64,000 bases of DNA from Pseudomonas sp. LS1212 (GCF_024741815.1 NZ_CP102951.1:1689001-1753000), one strand, 5' to 3'. Counted from the first letter of the stretch, positions 32,885-41,733 are shown. The notes: generated by a model from the sequence alone, not told the origin. Numbers and translations: made by a program.

Positions 32885-33811
32885 ATGGCAGGAAGCAGTT
32901 TGCTGCTCTTGATCGATGACATCGCCACGGTGCTCGATGACGTCGCCCTGATGACCAAGCTGGCCGCGAAGAAGACCGCCGGCGTGCTGGGCGATGACCT
33001 GGCGCTCAACGCTCAACAGGTCAGCGGGGTTCGTGCCGAGCGGGAACTGCCGGTGGTCTGGGCGGTGGCCAAGGGCTCGTTCCTGAACAAACTGATTCTG
33101 GTGCCGGCAGCCCTGGCGATCAGTGCCTTCATACCTTGGGCGGTGACGCCGCTGTTGATGGTGGGTGGCGCCTTCCTCTGCTATGAAGGCTTCGAAAAGC
33201 TGGCGCACAAACTCCTTCACAGCAAAGCTGAAGACGCGGCCGAGCACGCCGAGCTGGTCGAGGCGGTAGCCGACCCTGCCATCGATCTGGTGGCATTCGA
33301 AAAAGACAAGATCAAAGGCGCAGTGCGCACGGACTTTATTCTCTCGGCGGAAATCATTGCCATCACCCTGGGCATCGTCGCCGATTCGCCGCTGACCCAA
33401 CAAATCGTCGTGCTCTCGGGCATTGCCATCGCCATGACCATCGGCGTGTACGGCCTGGTCGGCGGCATCGTCAAGCTCGATGACCTGGGGTTGTGGCTGA
33501 CGCAAAAAACAGGGCGAGTGTCCCAGGCTATTGGTGGCGCGATACTGCGCGCGGCGCCTTACATGATGAAGAGCCTGTCGGTCATCGGCACGGCGGCGAT
33601 GTTCATGGTCGGCGGCGGGATTCTGACCCACGGTATCCCCGCGGCCCACCACTGGATCGAGAACGTCACGCAACGACTCGAGCCAATAGTCGGTGCCTTC
33701 ACCTTGATAGTGCCGACCCTGCTCAGTGCGCTGGCCGGTATCGTCGCGGGTGCCGTGGTGCTGATGCTGGTCACTGGAGTGGGAAAGCTGTGGCGGTCGG
33801 TCAGAAGTTGA
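32885..33811 (+). CDS. DUF808 family inner-membrane protein (YedI-like)
   Basis: A 308-aa membrane protein beginning MAGSSLLLLIDDIATVLDDVALMTKLAAKKTAGVLGDDLALNA, the hallmark of DUF808/YedI, followed by about 6 membrane helices and the internal segment GGAFLCYEGFEKLAHKLL. Transport or structural role unknown. Its last 11 bp overlap the end of the convergent profilin-like gene. Confidence 0.9.
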   Translation: MAGSSLLLLIDDIATVLDDVALMTKLAAKKTAGVLGDDLALNAQQVSGVRAERELPVVWAVAKGSFLNKLILVPAALAISAFIPWAVTPLLMVGGAFLCYEGFEKLAHKLLHSKAEDAAEHAELVEAVADPAIDLVAFEKDKIKGAVRTDFILSAEIIAITLGIVADSPLTQQIVVLSGIAIAMTIGVYGLVGGIVKLDDLGLWLTQKTGRVSQAIGGAILRAAPYMMKSLSVIGTAAMFMVGGGILTHGIPAAHHWIENVTQRLEPIVGAFTLIVPTLLSALAGIVAGAVVLMLVTGVGKLWRSVRS

Positions 33812-34181
33812 GGACGACCAGGTAGGCGGCAAATCGATCGAGGATTCTCAATGCCTTGTTGCAAGGAAAGTCTTCGTCATAGATCCCAATCAGGATCTCC
33901 TCTGATGTCTTGACGCACACACAGCCTTGCGAGCCTTTCCTTCCATGAAGAATCCAGCGATCGGCCATTAGCGTGAAATATTTGGCGCCTTCTATCCTGA
34001 AGCCGTAATACAGTGCCTCTGTCGGGGCACTGAACGTACTCATCAGCCCCAGCACTTCATCCGGCATAAGGTCAAAGCCGGCAGATGCAGCCCATATCTG
34101 CCCATCTTGTCCCGCGATGGCGGCCTGTTTGAGACCCGCACCTACCAGGTTCACGTCAACATAAGACTTCCAGATATTCAT
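33801..34181 (-). CDS. Profilin-family protein (eukaryote-type actin regulator homologue)
   Basis: A 126-aa protein that aligns from end to end with eukaryotic profilins. N-terminal IWKSYVDVNLVGAGLKQAAIAGQDGQIWAAS matches the W..YVD.L...G...AAI.G.DG.VWA pattern; PDEVLGLM..F matches the second helix. Then come GFRIEGAKYFTL, GRKGSQGCVCVKT (profilin KGS/KGA-G motif) and ILIGIYDE, with a C-terminal helix ending YLVVLNF. Trp4, Tyr7 and Trp30 of the poly-proline cleft are kept. There is no signal peptide or membrane segment. GGAAGG lies before ATG 34181; 14 extra upstream codons do not match. Profilins bind actin monomers and poly-proline; the role in a bacterium is unknown. GC looks lower than in neighbouring genes, which suggests transfer. 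Confidence 0.88.
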   Translation of the reverse strand: MNIWKSYVDVNLVGAGLKQAAIAGQDGQIWAASAGFDLMPDEVLGLMSTFSAPTEALYYGFRIEGAKYFTLMADRWILHGRKGSQGCVCVKTSEEILIGIYDEDFPCNKALRILDRFAAYLVVLNF

Positions 34182-34357
34182 GACGTACCTTCCAGAAATT
34201 AGCCGCCCATTCGACAGTTCCACTGTGTGGAAGTCCTGAGTTGCCGGGTACTATCAGTTCTGTCAGGTTTTGGCGGTTTCGTAGATTAAATTGGCATATA
34301 AAAGATTTTTTTATCGTGTTCTGGATTGTTTCGCCGGTTTTTCCGCTTGAACCCAAA

Positions 34358-34388
34358 GCGCCCGACCCGATTGACTCGGGCCGGGCGC
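34358..34388 (-). terminator. Terminator after the Tsx-like gene
   Basis: 13-bp stem GCGCCCGACCCGA / TCGGGCCGGGCGC (one mismatch) with a 5-nt loop, 45 bp past the stop of the Tsx-like gene, followed on the minus strand by TTTGGG. Confidence 0.75.
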
Positions 34389-34432
34389 CGGCAGGCTGCA
34401 GGTCAGGGCGCTTATACAAACGCCATGCTTGA

Positions 34433-35218
34433 TCAGAAGTGCACTTTGACCAGCAGACTGGCGGTGTTCTGATCGGTGTCGAACGAAGGCGAGTCTTCGA
34501 TGCCGTACTTGTCTTTCCAGTAGTCGTATTCGATACCGACGTACAGTTGCTTCTCACCCCAACGCAGCGCCTTGCCCAGGTCGTACTTGATCTGGGGGTT
34601 GAAGTGCAGGTTGGAGTGGTAGGTGCCGCGCGCGTTTTCGTCGTTGTCGACGATCCAGTCCATGAAGCCGTCGATCTTGATATCGGAGCGGCCCACGGGA
34701 ATGGTGTAGGACCAGACCGGGGTGATCTGCCAGACATCGTCGCCCGGGCGGTCACCATCGCTGGTGCGCTGGTAGAAGTTCAACTGGAAGTAGTCAAAGC
34801 CCGGAATCGCCAGATCGAAACCTGGACCGATCAGGTAGGAGTCTACGTCGCCTTCGCCAAACTCGTAGGTCATGGCCAGCAACACATCCTTGATCGGGCC
34901 GAACTCGAACTTGCGATCGAAGATCTTGCCCATCGACAGGCGCGGGCTGACTTCACCGTAGTAAGTGTTGTCGCCGACCAGGAAGTCCTTGTCACCGTTG
35001 TAAAAGATCTTGTCGACGAACAGGAAGTTGTCGCCGTACTTCCAGCCGTCGGCATGTTCGAAGGTGACGGTTTGCTGGGTCGACGGGTTGACGGTGAAGT
35101 CCTTGCCGTACAGGTAAGTCAGGCTGTTGTCCTGCCAGTGAAGCCAATCGCCGGCCATGGCCTGGCTGCCGGCCAACAGGCTGCCTGCCAAGATCACGTT
35201 CGAGATAGTGCGTTTCAT
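34433..35218 (-). CDS. Tsx-like outer-membrane nucleoside channel
   Basis: A 261-aa outer-membrane beta-barrel. Signal peptide MKRTISNVILAGSLLAGSQAMA, mature start GDWLHWQDNSLTYLYGKDF (the Tsx/OmpK pattern), alternating amphipathic strands and a C-terminal aromatic residue (LLVKVHF) for BAM insertion. Tsx channels pass nucleosides and bases. Placement beside the nucleobase permease suggests uptake of purines across the outer membrane for the pathway encoded next door. The preceding 413-bp gap has room for its own promoter. Confidence 0.88.
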   Translation of the reverse strand: MKRTISNVILAGSLLAGSQAMAGDWLHWQDNSLTYLYGKDFTVNPSTQQTVTFEHADGWKYGDNFLFVDKIFYNGDKDFLVGDNTYYGEVSPRLSMGKIFDRKFEFGPIKDVLLAMTYEFGEGDVDSYLIGPGFDLAIPGFDYFQLNFYQRTSDGDRPGDDVWQITPVWSYTIPVGRSDIKIDGFMDWIVDNDENARGTYHSNLHFNPQIKYDLGKALRWGEKQLYVGIEYDYWKDKYGIEDSPSFDTDQNTASLLVKVHF

Positions 35219-35453
35219 TCGGTTGCTCCCAGGGTAGATGGTTCTCGTTTTTTTGTTTGTTCCAGCGCTCTCGATCGGCGCCGTTTTCAGGTAAAGCTGT
35301 CTTTTGGGTCAGTTTTTTTCATCTGGCCGCAGTTTGTTGGCAAGAGCTGGGCCGCAATGCTCGATCGGCCGCAGATATCCTGCTCGACAAAGGTCTGAAC
35401 AGAGGAAAGTTGTACGTGCTGACTTTGACGCATGCCAACCGATGGTCTGCTTG

Positions 35454-35467
35454 ACTGATCGGTCAGT
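35454..35467. promoter_or_regulatory. TetR-type operator candidate
   Basis: ACTGATCGGTCAGT (ACTGA, 4-bp spacer, TCAGT; extended context TTGACTGATCGGTCAGTAA), about 235 bp upstream of the Tsx-like gene. It resembles TetR-family sites; the regulator is unknown, possibly the product of 31489-32097. Confidence 0.4.
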
Positions 35468-35598
35468 AATCTCGGGCGAGATTCTTTACGCCTGGCTTGA
35501 GCGGCCGCGGAGGATACTGGCTCGCGTGGTACTGCTCAAGCGTTCCGTTATGTTACGGGCGTTGAAAAATGGAGCACTTGGTCAGAAAAGAGACCAAG

Positions 35599-35624
35599 GG
35601 GCAGCGTCATCCGGACCGCTGCCC
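35599..35624 (-). terminator. Terminator after the NCS2 permease gene
   Basis: Stem GGGCAGCG / CGCTGCCC with a 10-nt loop, 8 bp past the permease stop; on the minus strand it is followed by CTTGGTCTCTTTT. Confidence 0.7.
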
Positions 35625-35631
35625 TGTTCGA

Positions 35632-36987
35632 TCAATGATGCTGTACCGCTTGCTCGAGTTCCCGGCGCTCCGCACCGCCCAGCACATTGAACAACAGGTT
35701 CAAGAACAGGGCGCTGAGGGTCGCCATGGCGATGCCACTGTGGGTAATCGGTTCCAGCCAGTGGGGCATATGGGCGAAGAACTCCGGGCGTACGACCGGA
35801 ATCAGGCCCATGCCGACGCTGACGGCCACCAGCAACTGGTTGCGGCGGTCGCTGATGTCGGTTTCCTGGAGGATCTTGATACCGGTCGCTGCGACCATGC
35901 CGAACATGGCGATGGCCGCACCACCCAGAACAGCCGGTGGAATAGAGGCCACCAGGAACGCCGCCTTGGGCAGCAGGCTCAGGCCGATCAACAGGCCCCC
36001 GGCTACCGCCGTGACGGAGCGGCAGCGCACGCCGGTCATCTGCACCAGGCCGATGTTCTGGGCGAAGGAGGAGTGAGTGAAGGTGTTGAGAAAGCCGGCG
36101 AAGAACGAGGCGGTCGCATCACACAGCAGGCCACGACGCAGCATGCCTGGCGTGACTTCCCGGTCGGTGATCTTGCCCAGTGCCAGGAACATCCCGGTGG
36201 ACTCGACGAAGATGATCACCACCACCAGGCACATCGACAGGATCGGTGCGAGGCTGAAGGTCGGCATGCCGAAATGCAGGGGCGTGACCACGCGCAGCCA
36301 CGGCGCTTCGGCCAGGCCACTGAGGTCGACCATGCCGATCATGCCCGCGATCACATAACCCAGGCCCATGCCGATCAGCACCGAGACATTGACCCAGAAG
36401 CCGCGCATGAAACGGTTGATCAGCAGAATGGTGGCCAACACCAGAGCGGCAACGGCCAGGTAGACAGGCGCGCCGAATTGCGCCGCGCCACTGCCGCCTC
36501 CGGCCCAGTTGACCGCAACCGGGAACAGCGACAGGCCAATGGATGTGATCACGGTACCGGTGACCAAAGGCGGGAAGAAGCGCACCACCTTGGACATGAA
36601 GGGCGCAATCAACATGCCGAAGAATCCGGCGGCGATGGTCGCGCCAAAGATACCGGTCATGCCGACGCCTTCCATGCCGGCCATGGCGACCATGCTGCCG
36701 ACGGCGGCAAAGCTGGCACCCATCATCACCGGCATGCGAATGCCGACCGGGCCGATACCCAGCGATTGCACCAGGGTGGCAATGCCGGCGACCAGCAGGT
36801 CGGCGTTGATCAAGAAGGCGATTTCTTCACGGGAGAGGCCGGCGGCTTGTCCGATGATCAGCGGCACCGCGATGGCGCCTCCGTACATCAGCAGCACATG
36901 TTGGATACCCACCAGGATCAGTTGCAGCAGTGGCAAGGGCTCTCGTGGTGGCGCAGGAGGGACGTGCGCCTTGAGTGACTCGGACAT
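35632..36987 (-). CDS. NCS2 nucleobase permease, urate/xanthine type (UacT-like)
   Basis: A 451-aa nucleobase:cation symporter-2 protein with 12-14 membrane helices. Family motifs: QHVLLMYGGAIAVPL at the N-terminus, GTVITSIGLSLFPVAVNWAGGG, the substrate-binding FVESTGMFLALGKITDREV (Glu) and NTFTHSSFAQNIGLVQMTGV (the QNIG variant of the NCS2 signature). It starts 196 bp from puuD in the same direction. Together with the pathway genes, urate or xanthine uptake is the likely role. Confidence 0.92.
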   Translation of the reverse strand: MSESLKAHVPPAPPREPLPLLQLILVGIQHVLLMYGGAIAVPLIIGQAAGLSREEIAFLINADLLVAGIATLVQSLGIGPVGIRMPVMMGASFAAVGSMVAMAGMEGVGMTGIFGATIAAGFFGMLIAPFMSKVVRFFPPLVTGTVITSIGLSLFPVAVNWAGGGSGAAQFGAPVYLAVAALVLATILLINRFMRGFWVNVSVLIGMGLGYVIAGMIGMVDLSGLAEAPWLRVVTPLHFGMPTFSLAPILSMCLVVVIIFVESTGMFLALGKITDREVTPGMLRRGLLCDATASFFAGFLNTFTHSSFAQNIGLVQMTGVRCRSVTAVAGGLLIGLSLLPKAAFLVASIPPAVLGGAAIAMFGMVAATGIKILQETDISDRRNQLLVAVSVGMGLIPVVRPEFFAHMPHWLEPITHSGIAMATLSALFLNLLFNVLGGAERRELEQAVQHH

Positions 36988-37047
36988 GCAACACCTCGGA
37001 TTTTGTTCTTATTGTTCAGCATTTTTACGGTGTCAGGCTGGACGCCT

Positions 37048-37149
37048 GTAGCCGCTGCCGCAGGCTGCGCTCGACCGCAACGCGGTCGCAGCCTTTGGAA
37101 ATCGCCGGGAGGTCCTGCGGACCTCAGCGCAGCCTGCGGCAGCGGCTAC
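37048..37149. repeat. 105-bp interspersed palindromic repeat, copy E
   Basis: GTAGCCGCTGCCG ... CGGCAGCGGCTAC element between puuD and the permease gene, with a core ACCGCAACGCGGTCGCAGCC and GGTCCTGCGGACCTC. Confidence 0.87.
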
Positions 37150-37183
37150 AGAGATTGGCGGCCGTCAGGGGCCGCCGGGTACA

Positions 37184-38494
37184 TCAATGGGTCGGAGCCC
37201 CCTTGGCAATCCAGGCGCCGATCAGGTCACGTTCCTGCTGGGTCATCTGGGTGATGTTACCCAATGGCATGATCTGGGTGGCTACAGCCTGGGCCTGGAT
37301 GCGCGGCGCCATTTGCTGGATTTGTTGGGGGGTGTCGAGCATCACGCCACCAGGCGCGGAACTGAACAGCGGGCTGGTCGGCTTGGCCGAGTGGCACACG
37401 GCGCAACGTTCCTGGATGACGCTGTGGATCTTGTCGAAGCCGGCGTCATCGAGGCTTGCCACCGGCGCTTGCTCGACCGCCTTGGCCGGTGCGGCCTCGA
37501 GTGCAGGGGCTTCGCTCGCTTTCTTGCCACCCTGAGCGGTTTCCGGCAGCGGCTGGTATTCGATCTTCGGCGTGGCAGCGACTTCAGGGCCTTTGTTCAT
37601 CTGCGCAGGGCCGGTGACGTAGGCCAGGCAGATCATGCCCAGGGCAGCGACAGGCAGGGTCCAGGCGAACTTGTGGCTGTCGTGGCGGGTGTTGAAGTAG
37701 TGACGCACCAACACGGCCAGCACCGCGATCCCGGCCAGGATCAACCAGTTGTACTGGCTGCCGTAAGTGCTCGGGAAGTGGTTGCTGATCATGATGAACA
37801 GCACCGGCAGGGTGAAGTAGTTGTTGTGGCGCGAACGAAGCAGCCCCTTGGCCGGCAGCGTCGGATCGGGGGTGCGGTTCTCGGCGATCGCCGCAACCAG
37901 CGCGCGCTGGGCCGGCATGATGATGCGGAACACGTTGCCGACCATGATGGTGCCGATGATGGCGCCGACATGCAGGTAGGCACCACGGCCGCTGAACACT
38001 TTGCTGAAGCCGTATGCGGCGGCAATGATCAGCACGAACAGGATCAGGCCGAGCAGTGCAGGGCGCTTGCCCAGTGGCGAATCGCAGAGCAAATCATAGA
38101 TGAACCAGCCGGCAACCAACGAACCGATGCCGATGGCAATCCCTTCGGCGCCGGTCAGGCCGCTGCCTGGCGCGAGCAGGTAAAGCGTCGGGTTGGAGTA
38201 GAACACCACGCACAGCAGCGCAACGCCCGACATCCAGGTGAAATAGGCTTCCCATTTGAACCAGTGCAGGTTGTCCGGCATGGTCGGCGGGGCCAGCTTG
38301 TATTTTTCCAGGTGGTAGATACCGCCACCGTGAATCGCCCACAAATCACCCGCCAACCCGTTTTTGGGGTTGACCCGGTTAAGGTTGTTTTCCAGCCAGA
38401 CGAAATAGAACGAGGCACCGATCCAGGCGACCCCGGTAATCATGTGAACCCAGCGCACGCTCAGGTTCAGCCATTCAATCAAATGTGCTTCCAC
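37184..38494 (-). CDS. puuD: PuuD urate hydroxylase with C-terminal cytochrome c
   Basis: A 436-aa membrane-bound urate oxidase unrelated to classic uricase. N-terminal membrane domain of about 8 helices starting WLNLSVRWVHMITGVAWIGASFYFVWLENNL, a Pro/Ala-rich linker (~320-350), and a C-terminal c-type heme domain with CAVCH at 364-368 and probable Met ligand in MPLGN (Met409). It oxidises urate to 5-hydroxyisourate, passing electrons to the respiratory chain. It lies with uraH, uraD, alc and allA, which handle the next steps. The heme domain would be assembled by the Ccm system at the start of the window. Confidence 0.95.
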   Translation of the reverse strand: MEAHLIEWLNLSVRWVHMITGVAWIGASFYFVWLENNLNRVNPKNGLAGDLWAIHGGGIYHLEKYKLAPPTMPDNLHWFKWEAYFTWMSGVALLCVVFYSNPTLYLLAPGSGLTGAEGIAIGIGSLVAGWFIYDLLCDSPLGKRPALLGLILFVLIIAAAYGFSKVFSGRGAYLHVGAIIGTIMVGNVFRIIMPAQRALVAAIAENRTPDPTLPAKGLLRSRHNNYFTLPVLFIMISNHFPSTYGSQYNWLILAGIAVLAVLVRHYFNTRHDSHKFAWTLPVAALGMICLAYVTGPAQMNKGPEVAATPKIEYQPLPETAQGGKKASEAPALEAAPAKAVEQAPVASLDDAGFDKIHSVIQERCAVCHSAKPTSPLFSSAPGGVMLDTPQQIQQMAPRIQAQAVATQIMPLGNITQMTQQERDLIGAWIAKGAPTH

Positions 38495-38542
38495 AGTACT
38501 AACCTCTTGCCTGTCACCGTCGGTCGATGGCCAGGCCTTCTC

Positions 38543-39046
38543 TTATTGGTGGGGGTCGAGGATCAACAGCTCATCCTCATTGAAAAAATGCTCATCGCAG
38601 TTATTGCCTGTGCCACTGCGATCAACCACCAGGAAGTCATCCCGCTTTTCGATCGTCAGCACCGGGTGGTGCCAGACGCCGCGATGGTAATTAATGCCCT
38701 GCCTGCCATTACTGACAAAGGCGCGGACCAAACCTGATACAGGTGCATCGCCAAGTGGCGCGACCACGATCAGAAAGGGGTTGCCGAGCAGCGGTATGAA
38801 CGCCTGGCTGCCCAGCGGATGGCGCTCCAGCATGCGGACGGTCAAGGGCATGTCCTGCGCGTCGGCGCGGAAGATGCTGATGATCGCCTTGTCCTCCGGC
38901 GAGGCGGTTTCGACCTCGGCCAGACGATGGAAACGCATGGTCGAGCCATTGTTGATCATGAAGTGGTCGCTGCCGTCGGTTTCGATCACGTCACCGAAGG
39001 GGGCGAAGGCTTCTTTGGTCAGGGGCTCAATCACTAGTTTGCGCAT
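38543..39046 (-). CDS. allA: Ureidoglycolate lyase
   Basis: A 167-aa cupin-like enzyme cleaving ureidoglycolate to glyoxylate and urea. Begins MRKLVIEPLTKEAFAPFGDVIETDGSDHFMINNGSTMRFHRLA; conserved ERHPLGSQAFIPL and NYHRGVWHHPVL are AllA signatures. Located between alc and puuD. Glyoxylate made here feeds the gcl pathway encoded earlier. Confidence 0.96.
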   Translation of the reverse strand: MRKLVIEPLTKEAFAPFGDVIETDGSDHFMINNGSTMRFHRLAEVETASPEDKAIISIFRADAQDMPLTVRMLERHPLGSQAFIPLLGNPFLIVVAPLGDAPVSGLVRAFVSNGRQGINYHRGVWHHPVLTIEKRDDFLVVDRSGTGNNCDEHFFNEDELLILDPHQ

Positions 39047-39090
39047 GCTGGTTCTTCTTTTCTGAATGTTCGTTGTTGTCTGGTCTATCG

Positions 39091-39162
39091 CATCGCTGGC
39101 AAGCCAGCTCCCACAGGGATCGAGGTGTACTCCGGACCTGTGGGAGCCGGCTTGCCGGCGAT
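39091..39162. repeat. REPIN (inverted REP pair)
   Basis: CATCGCTGGCAAGCCAGCTCCC with an inverted copy ending GGCTTGCCGGCGATA in the alc-allA gap. Confidence 0.9.
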
Positions 39163-39172
39163 AGGGGCCACG

Positions 39173-40168
39173 CTATTTAGCGACCTTGCCCAAAACGCGC
39201 AGACGGCTTACACCACCATCCGGGAACACGTTCAGGCGAATGTGCGTGATCGGGCCCAGTTCCTTGATCTGCTCCTTGAAGCTGTGCTCCTGGTGCATCT
39301 CCAGTTTCTGGCTCGGCAACAATTCACGCCAGAACAGGCTCTGGGTTTCGATCTGGCTATCGGTACCGCCTTTGACGAATGCACCCTGGATCGAGCAGCT
39401 GTCCGGGTAGTTGCCCTTGAAGTGCAGGGTATCGACGACCACTTGCTCGACGATGCCGGCATGGCCCAGCGCAACGATGACCCAGTCATTGCCGGGGGTG
39501 CGACGGCGCGCGGTTTCCCAGCCATCGCCCATGTTGATGCCGCGACCCGGGTTGAGGATATTGCTCATGCGGCCGAAGTGCTCGTCGGAGCAGGCCAGGG
39601 CGCGACCACCGTTCAGTGCGGCAGCCAGGTCGACCTGTTCGTTGTCGCCGGTGGCCGCCCAGTCGCGGAACGGCACGCCGTACACGCGCAGACGGGCTAC
39701 GCCACCATCGGGGTAGATGTTGAAACGCAGGTGGCTGAAGGCCTGGTCGTTGCTGATTTCGTGGTAGTGGTGGCTGTTGCCTGAAAGCTCCACGGCCGAC
39801 AGGACTTCGACCCACTGGGTCTGGTCGGTCGGGTCGCCTTCGGCCACGAAGCAGGCTTCCAGGGATGCAGACGGCGGGAAGTTGCCGGTGAAGAAGGAGG
39901 TGTCGATATCCACGCCCTTGATCGAACCCGGTACGCCCAGGCGGATGACCGCACTGTCGTAACCTTCGAAACGCTTGCGGCGCGATTCCCAGCCGTCCAT
40001 CCACTTGCCGTTGTCGTCGAACACGCCCTCCTTCCACACGGCAGGGGTCGGCTGGAACAGGCGATTGACGTCGGCGAACCAGTCGTCGGTGACGGAAATG
40101 GCTTTGGTGCCCAGGCGGGCGTCGGCCAGGTTGACGAACTTCTCGAAGGGTACTGCGTATGCTTTCAT
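39173..40168 (-). CDS. alc: Allantoicase
   Basis: A 331-aa enzyme hydrolysing allantoate to ureidoglycolate plus urea. Two tandem jelly-roll repeats are visible, each with DGWESRRKR / DGWETARRR, a central VIRLG or VIVALG...GI...VD..F/LHFKGNYP segment and HLRFNIYPDGGVARLRVYG / HIRLNVFPDGGVSRLRVLG. Length is normal for bacterial Alc. It lies 38 bp downstream of uraD in an operon. Confidence 0.96.
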   Translation of the reverse strand: MKAYAVPFEKFVNLADARLGTKAISVTDDWFADVNRLFQPTPAVWKEGVFDDNGKWMDGWESRRKRFEGYDSAVIRLGVPGSIKGVDIDTSFFTGNFPPSASLEACFVAEGDPTDQTQWVEVLSAVELSGNSHHYHEISNDQAFSHLRFNIYPDGGVARLRVYGVPFRDWAATGDNEQVDLAAALNGGRALACSDEHFGRMSNILNPGRGINMGDGWETARRRTPGNDWVIVALGHAGIVEQVVVDTLHFKGNYPDSCSIQGAFVKGGTDSQIETQSLFWRELLPSQKLEMHQEHSFKEQIKELGPITHIRLNVFPDGGVSRLRVLGKVAK

Positions 40169-40206
40169 TTTTTCTTGTCTGCCTTGAATGAGTGGATCTG
40201 GCTCAC

Positions 40207-40722
40207 TTAGAGCTGCAGTAATCGGAACAGGGCGATCTTGTTGATCTGCGCCAGTGCTTCCTTGAACTCGGCCTCGACCGAGTTATGGATACGCGTTTCG
40301 AACGCGGCGAGAATCTGGTGCCGGTTGCTGCCTTTCACCGCCATGATGAACGGGAAGGCGAACTTGGCTTTATAGGCGTCATTGAGCTCGGTGAAGCGCT
40401 GGAACTCTTCGGCCGTGCATTGGTGAATACCGGCGCCAGCCTGTTCATTGGTGCTGGCTTCGGTCAGTTCGCCCTGCACGGCAGCTTTGCCGGCCAGGTC
40501 CGGGTGAGCGTTGATCAGGGCCAGTTGGCTTTCGTGATCGGCACTGAGCAGGACGTCGCTCATGCGCTGGTGCAGGGTTTCGATCACATCGATCTCGGTG
40601 CCCTGGCCCAGGTCGAAGGCCTTTTCGGCCACCCATGGCGAATGTTCGTAGATGTCGGCGAAGGCCTCGACAAAAGCGCTGCGGTCGAGGGTCGACGGGG
40701 TCAGTGTCTGGAAGCGGTTCAT
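40207..40722 (-). CDS. uraD: OHCU decarboxylase
   Basis: A 171-aa all-helical enzyme that converts 2-oxo-4-hydroxy-4-carboxy-5-ureidoimidazoline to S-allantoin. The catalytic region LINAHPDLAGK holds His73, and FPFIMAVKGSNRHQILAAFETRIHN is the conserved substrate-binding segment. It overlaps puuE by 4 bp and follows it in the operon. Confidence 0.95.
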   Translation of the reverse strand: MNRFQTLTPSTLDRSAFVEAFADIYEHSPWVAEKAFDLGQGTEIDVIETLHQRMSDVLLSADHESQLALINAHPDLAGKAAVQGELTEASTNEQAGAGIHQCTAEEFQRFTELNDAYKAKFAFPFIMAVKGSNRHQILAAFETRIHNSVEAEFKEALAQINKIALFRLLQL

Positions 40723-41648
40723 TGCGCGTTCTCGGCATTGAATGGGTGGGTGGCGTGCCAGTGACGGGCAATGTCCACGCGCCGGGTGAACCAGACCTGG
40801 TCATGGCTCTTGGCGTATTCGAGGAAGCGCTTGAGCGCAGCCAGGCGAGCCGGGCGACCGATCAGGCGGCAGTGCAGGCCGATGGAGAGCATTTTCGGGG
40901 CATCGCTTCCTTCGGCATAAAGCACGTCGAAGGCGTCCTTGAGGTACTGGAAGAACTGTTCGCCGTTATTGAAACCCTGCACCTGGGTGAAGCGCATGTC
41001 GTTGGTGTCCAGAGTGTAGGGGATCACCAGGTGCGCCTTGCCGGTCGGGTTGTTGCCTTCCCAGTAGGGCAGGTCGTCGTCATAGGTGTCGCTGTCATAG
41101 AGAAAGCCACCTTCCTCCATCACCAGGCGACGGGTGTTCAGGCCGGTGCGGCCGGTGTACCAGCCCAGCGGGCGTTCGCCGGTGATCTCGGTGAGGATGC
41201 GGATCGCTTCGAGCATGTGCTCGCGCTCCTGGTTCTCATCCATGTACTGGTAGTCGATCCAGCGGTAGCCATGGCTGCAGATCTCGTGGCCAGCCTCGAC
41301 CATGGCGCGGATCACGTCCGGATGACGCTGGGCGGCCATGGCCACGGCGAAGATCGTCAGCGGGATGTCGAATTCCTTGAACAGCTTGAGGATGCGCCAG
41401 ACGCCGGCACGGCTGCCGTATTCATACAGCGATTCCATGCTCATGTTGCGCGCGCCTTGCAGCGGCTGGGCGGAAACCATTTCCGAGAGGAAGGCCTCGG
41501 ACTCTTTGTCCCCATGCAGGATGTTGCGCTCGCCACCTTCTTCGTAGTTGAGGACGAACGACAGGGCGATGCGGGCATTCCCCGGCCAGCGAGGATGGGG
41601 AGGGGTGTTGCCGTAACCGATCAGGTCGCGAGGATAGTCAGCGCTCAC
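40719..41648 (-). CDS. puuE: Allantoinase PuuE
   Basis: A 309-aa polysaccharide-deacetylase-fold (NodB-like) allantoinase, cofactor-independent, hydrolysing allantoin to allantoate. Hallmarks: SADYPRDLIGYGNTPPHPRWP at the N-terminus, RIALSFVLNYEEGGE, EICSHGYRWIDYQ and GWYTGRTGLNTRRLV. First gene of the puuE-uraD-alc-allA-puuD-permease set; the TTGTATACAA site 76 bp upstream suggests GntR control. Confidence 0.96.
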   Translation of the reverse strand: MSADYPRDLIGYGNTPPHPRWPGNARIALSFVLNYEEGGERNILHGDKESEAFLSEMVSAQPLQGARNMSMESLYEYGSRAGVWRILKLFKEFDIPLTIFAVAMAAQRHPDVIRAMVEAGHEICSHGYRWIDYQYMDENQEREHMLEAIRILTEITGERPLGWYTGRTGLNTRRLVMEEGGFLYDSDTYDDDLPYWEGNNPTGKAHLVIPYTLDTNDMRFTQVQGFNNGEQFFQYLKDAFDVLYAEGSDAPKMLSIGLHCRLIGRPARLAALKRFLEYAKSHDQVWFTRRVDIARHWHATHPFNAENAQ

Positions 41649-41723
41649 TGCAGTCTTCCTTCTTGTTCGTGATAACAGGGCGTGGCTACCCGCTCAGGGA
41701 TGTGCGCCACGGCGATGGAGTGA

Positions 41724-41733
41724 TTGTATACAA
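41724..41733. promoter_or_regulatory. GntR-type operator TTGTATACAA (puuE side)
   Basis: Perfect palindrome 76 bp upstream of puuE, in context GATTGTATACAACTT. Confidence 0.7.

Larger units (their letters stand above)
35219..35631. other. Intergenic region between Tsx-like and permease genes
   Basis: No gene. Contains a TetR-operator-like palindrome at 35454-35467 and the terminator hairpin of the permease gene at 35599-35624. Confidence 0.6.

Noticed and set aside
35569..36978. 469-codon plus-strand frame opposite the NCS2 permease
   Set aside because: Very His/Gln/Asp-rich translation typical of the complement of a membrane protein gene; the permease frame is unambiguous.
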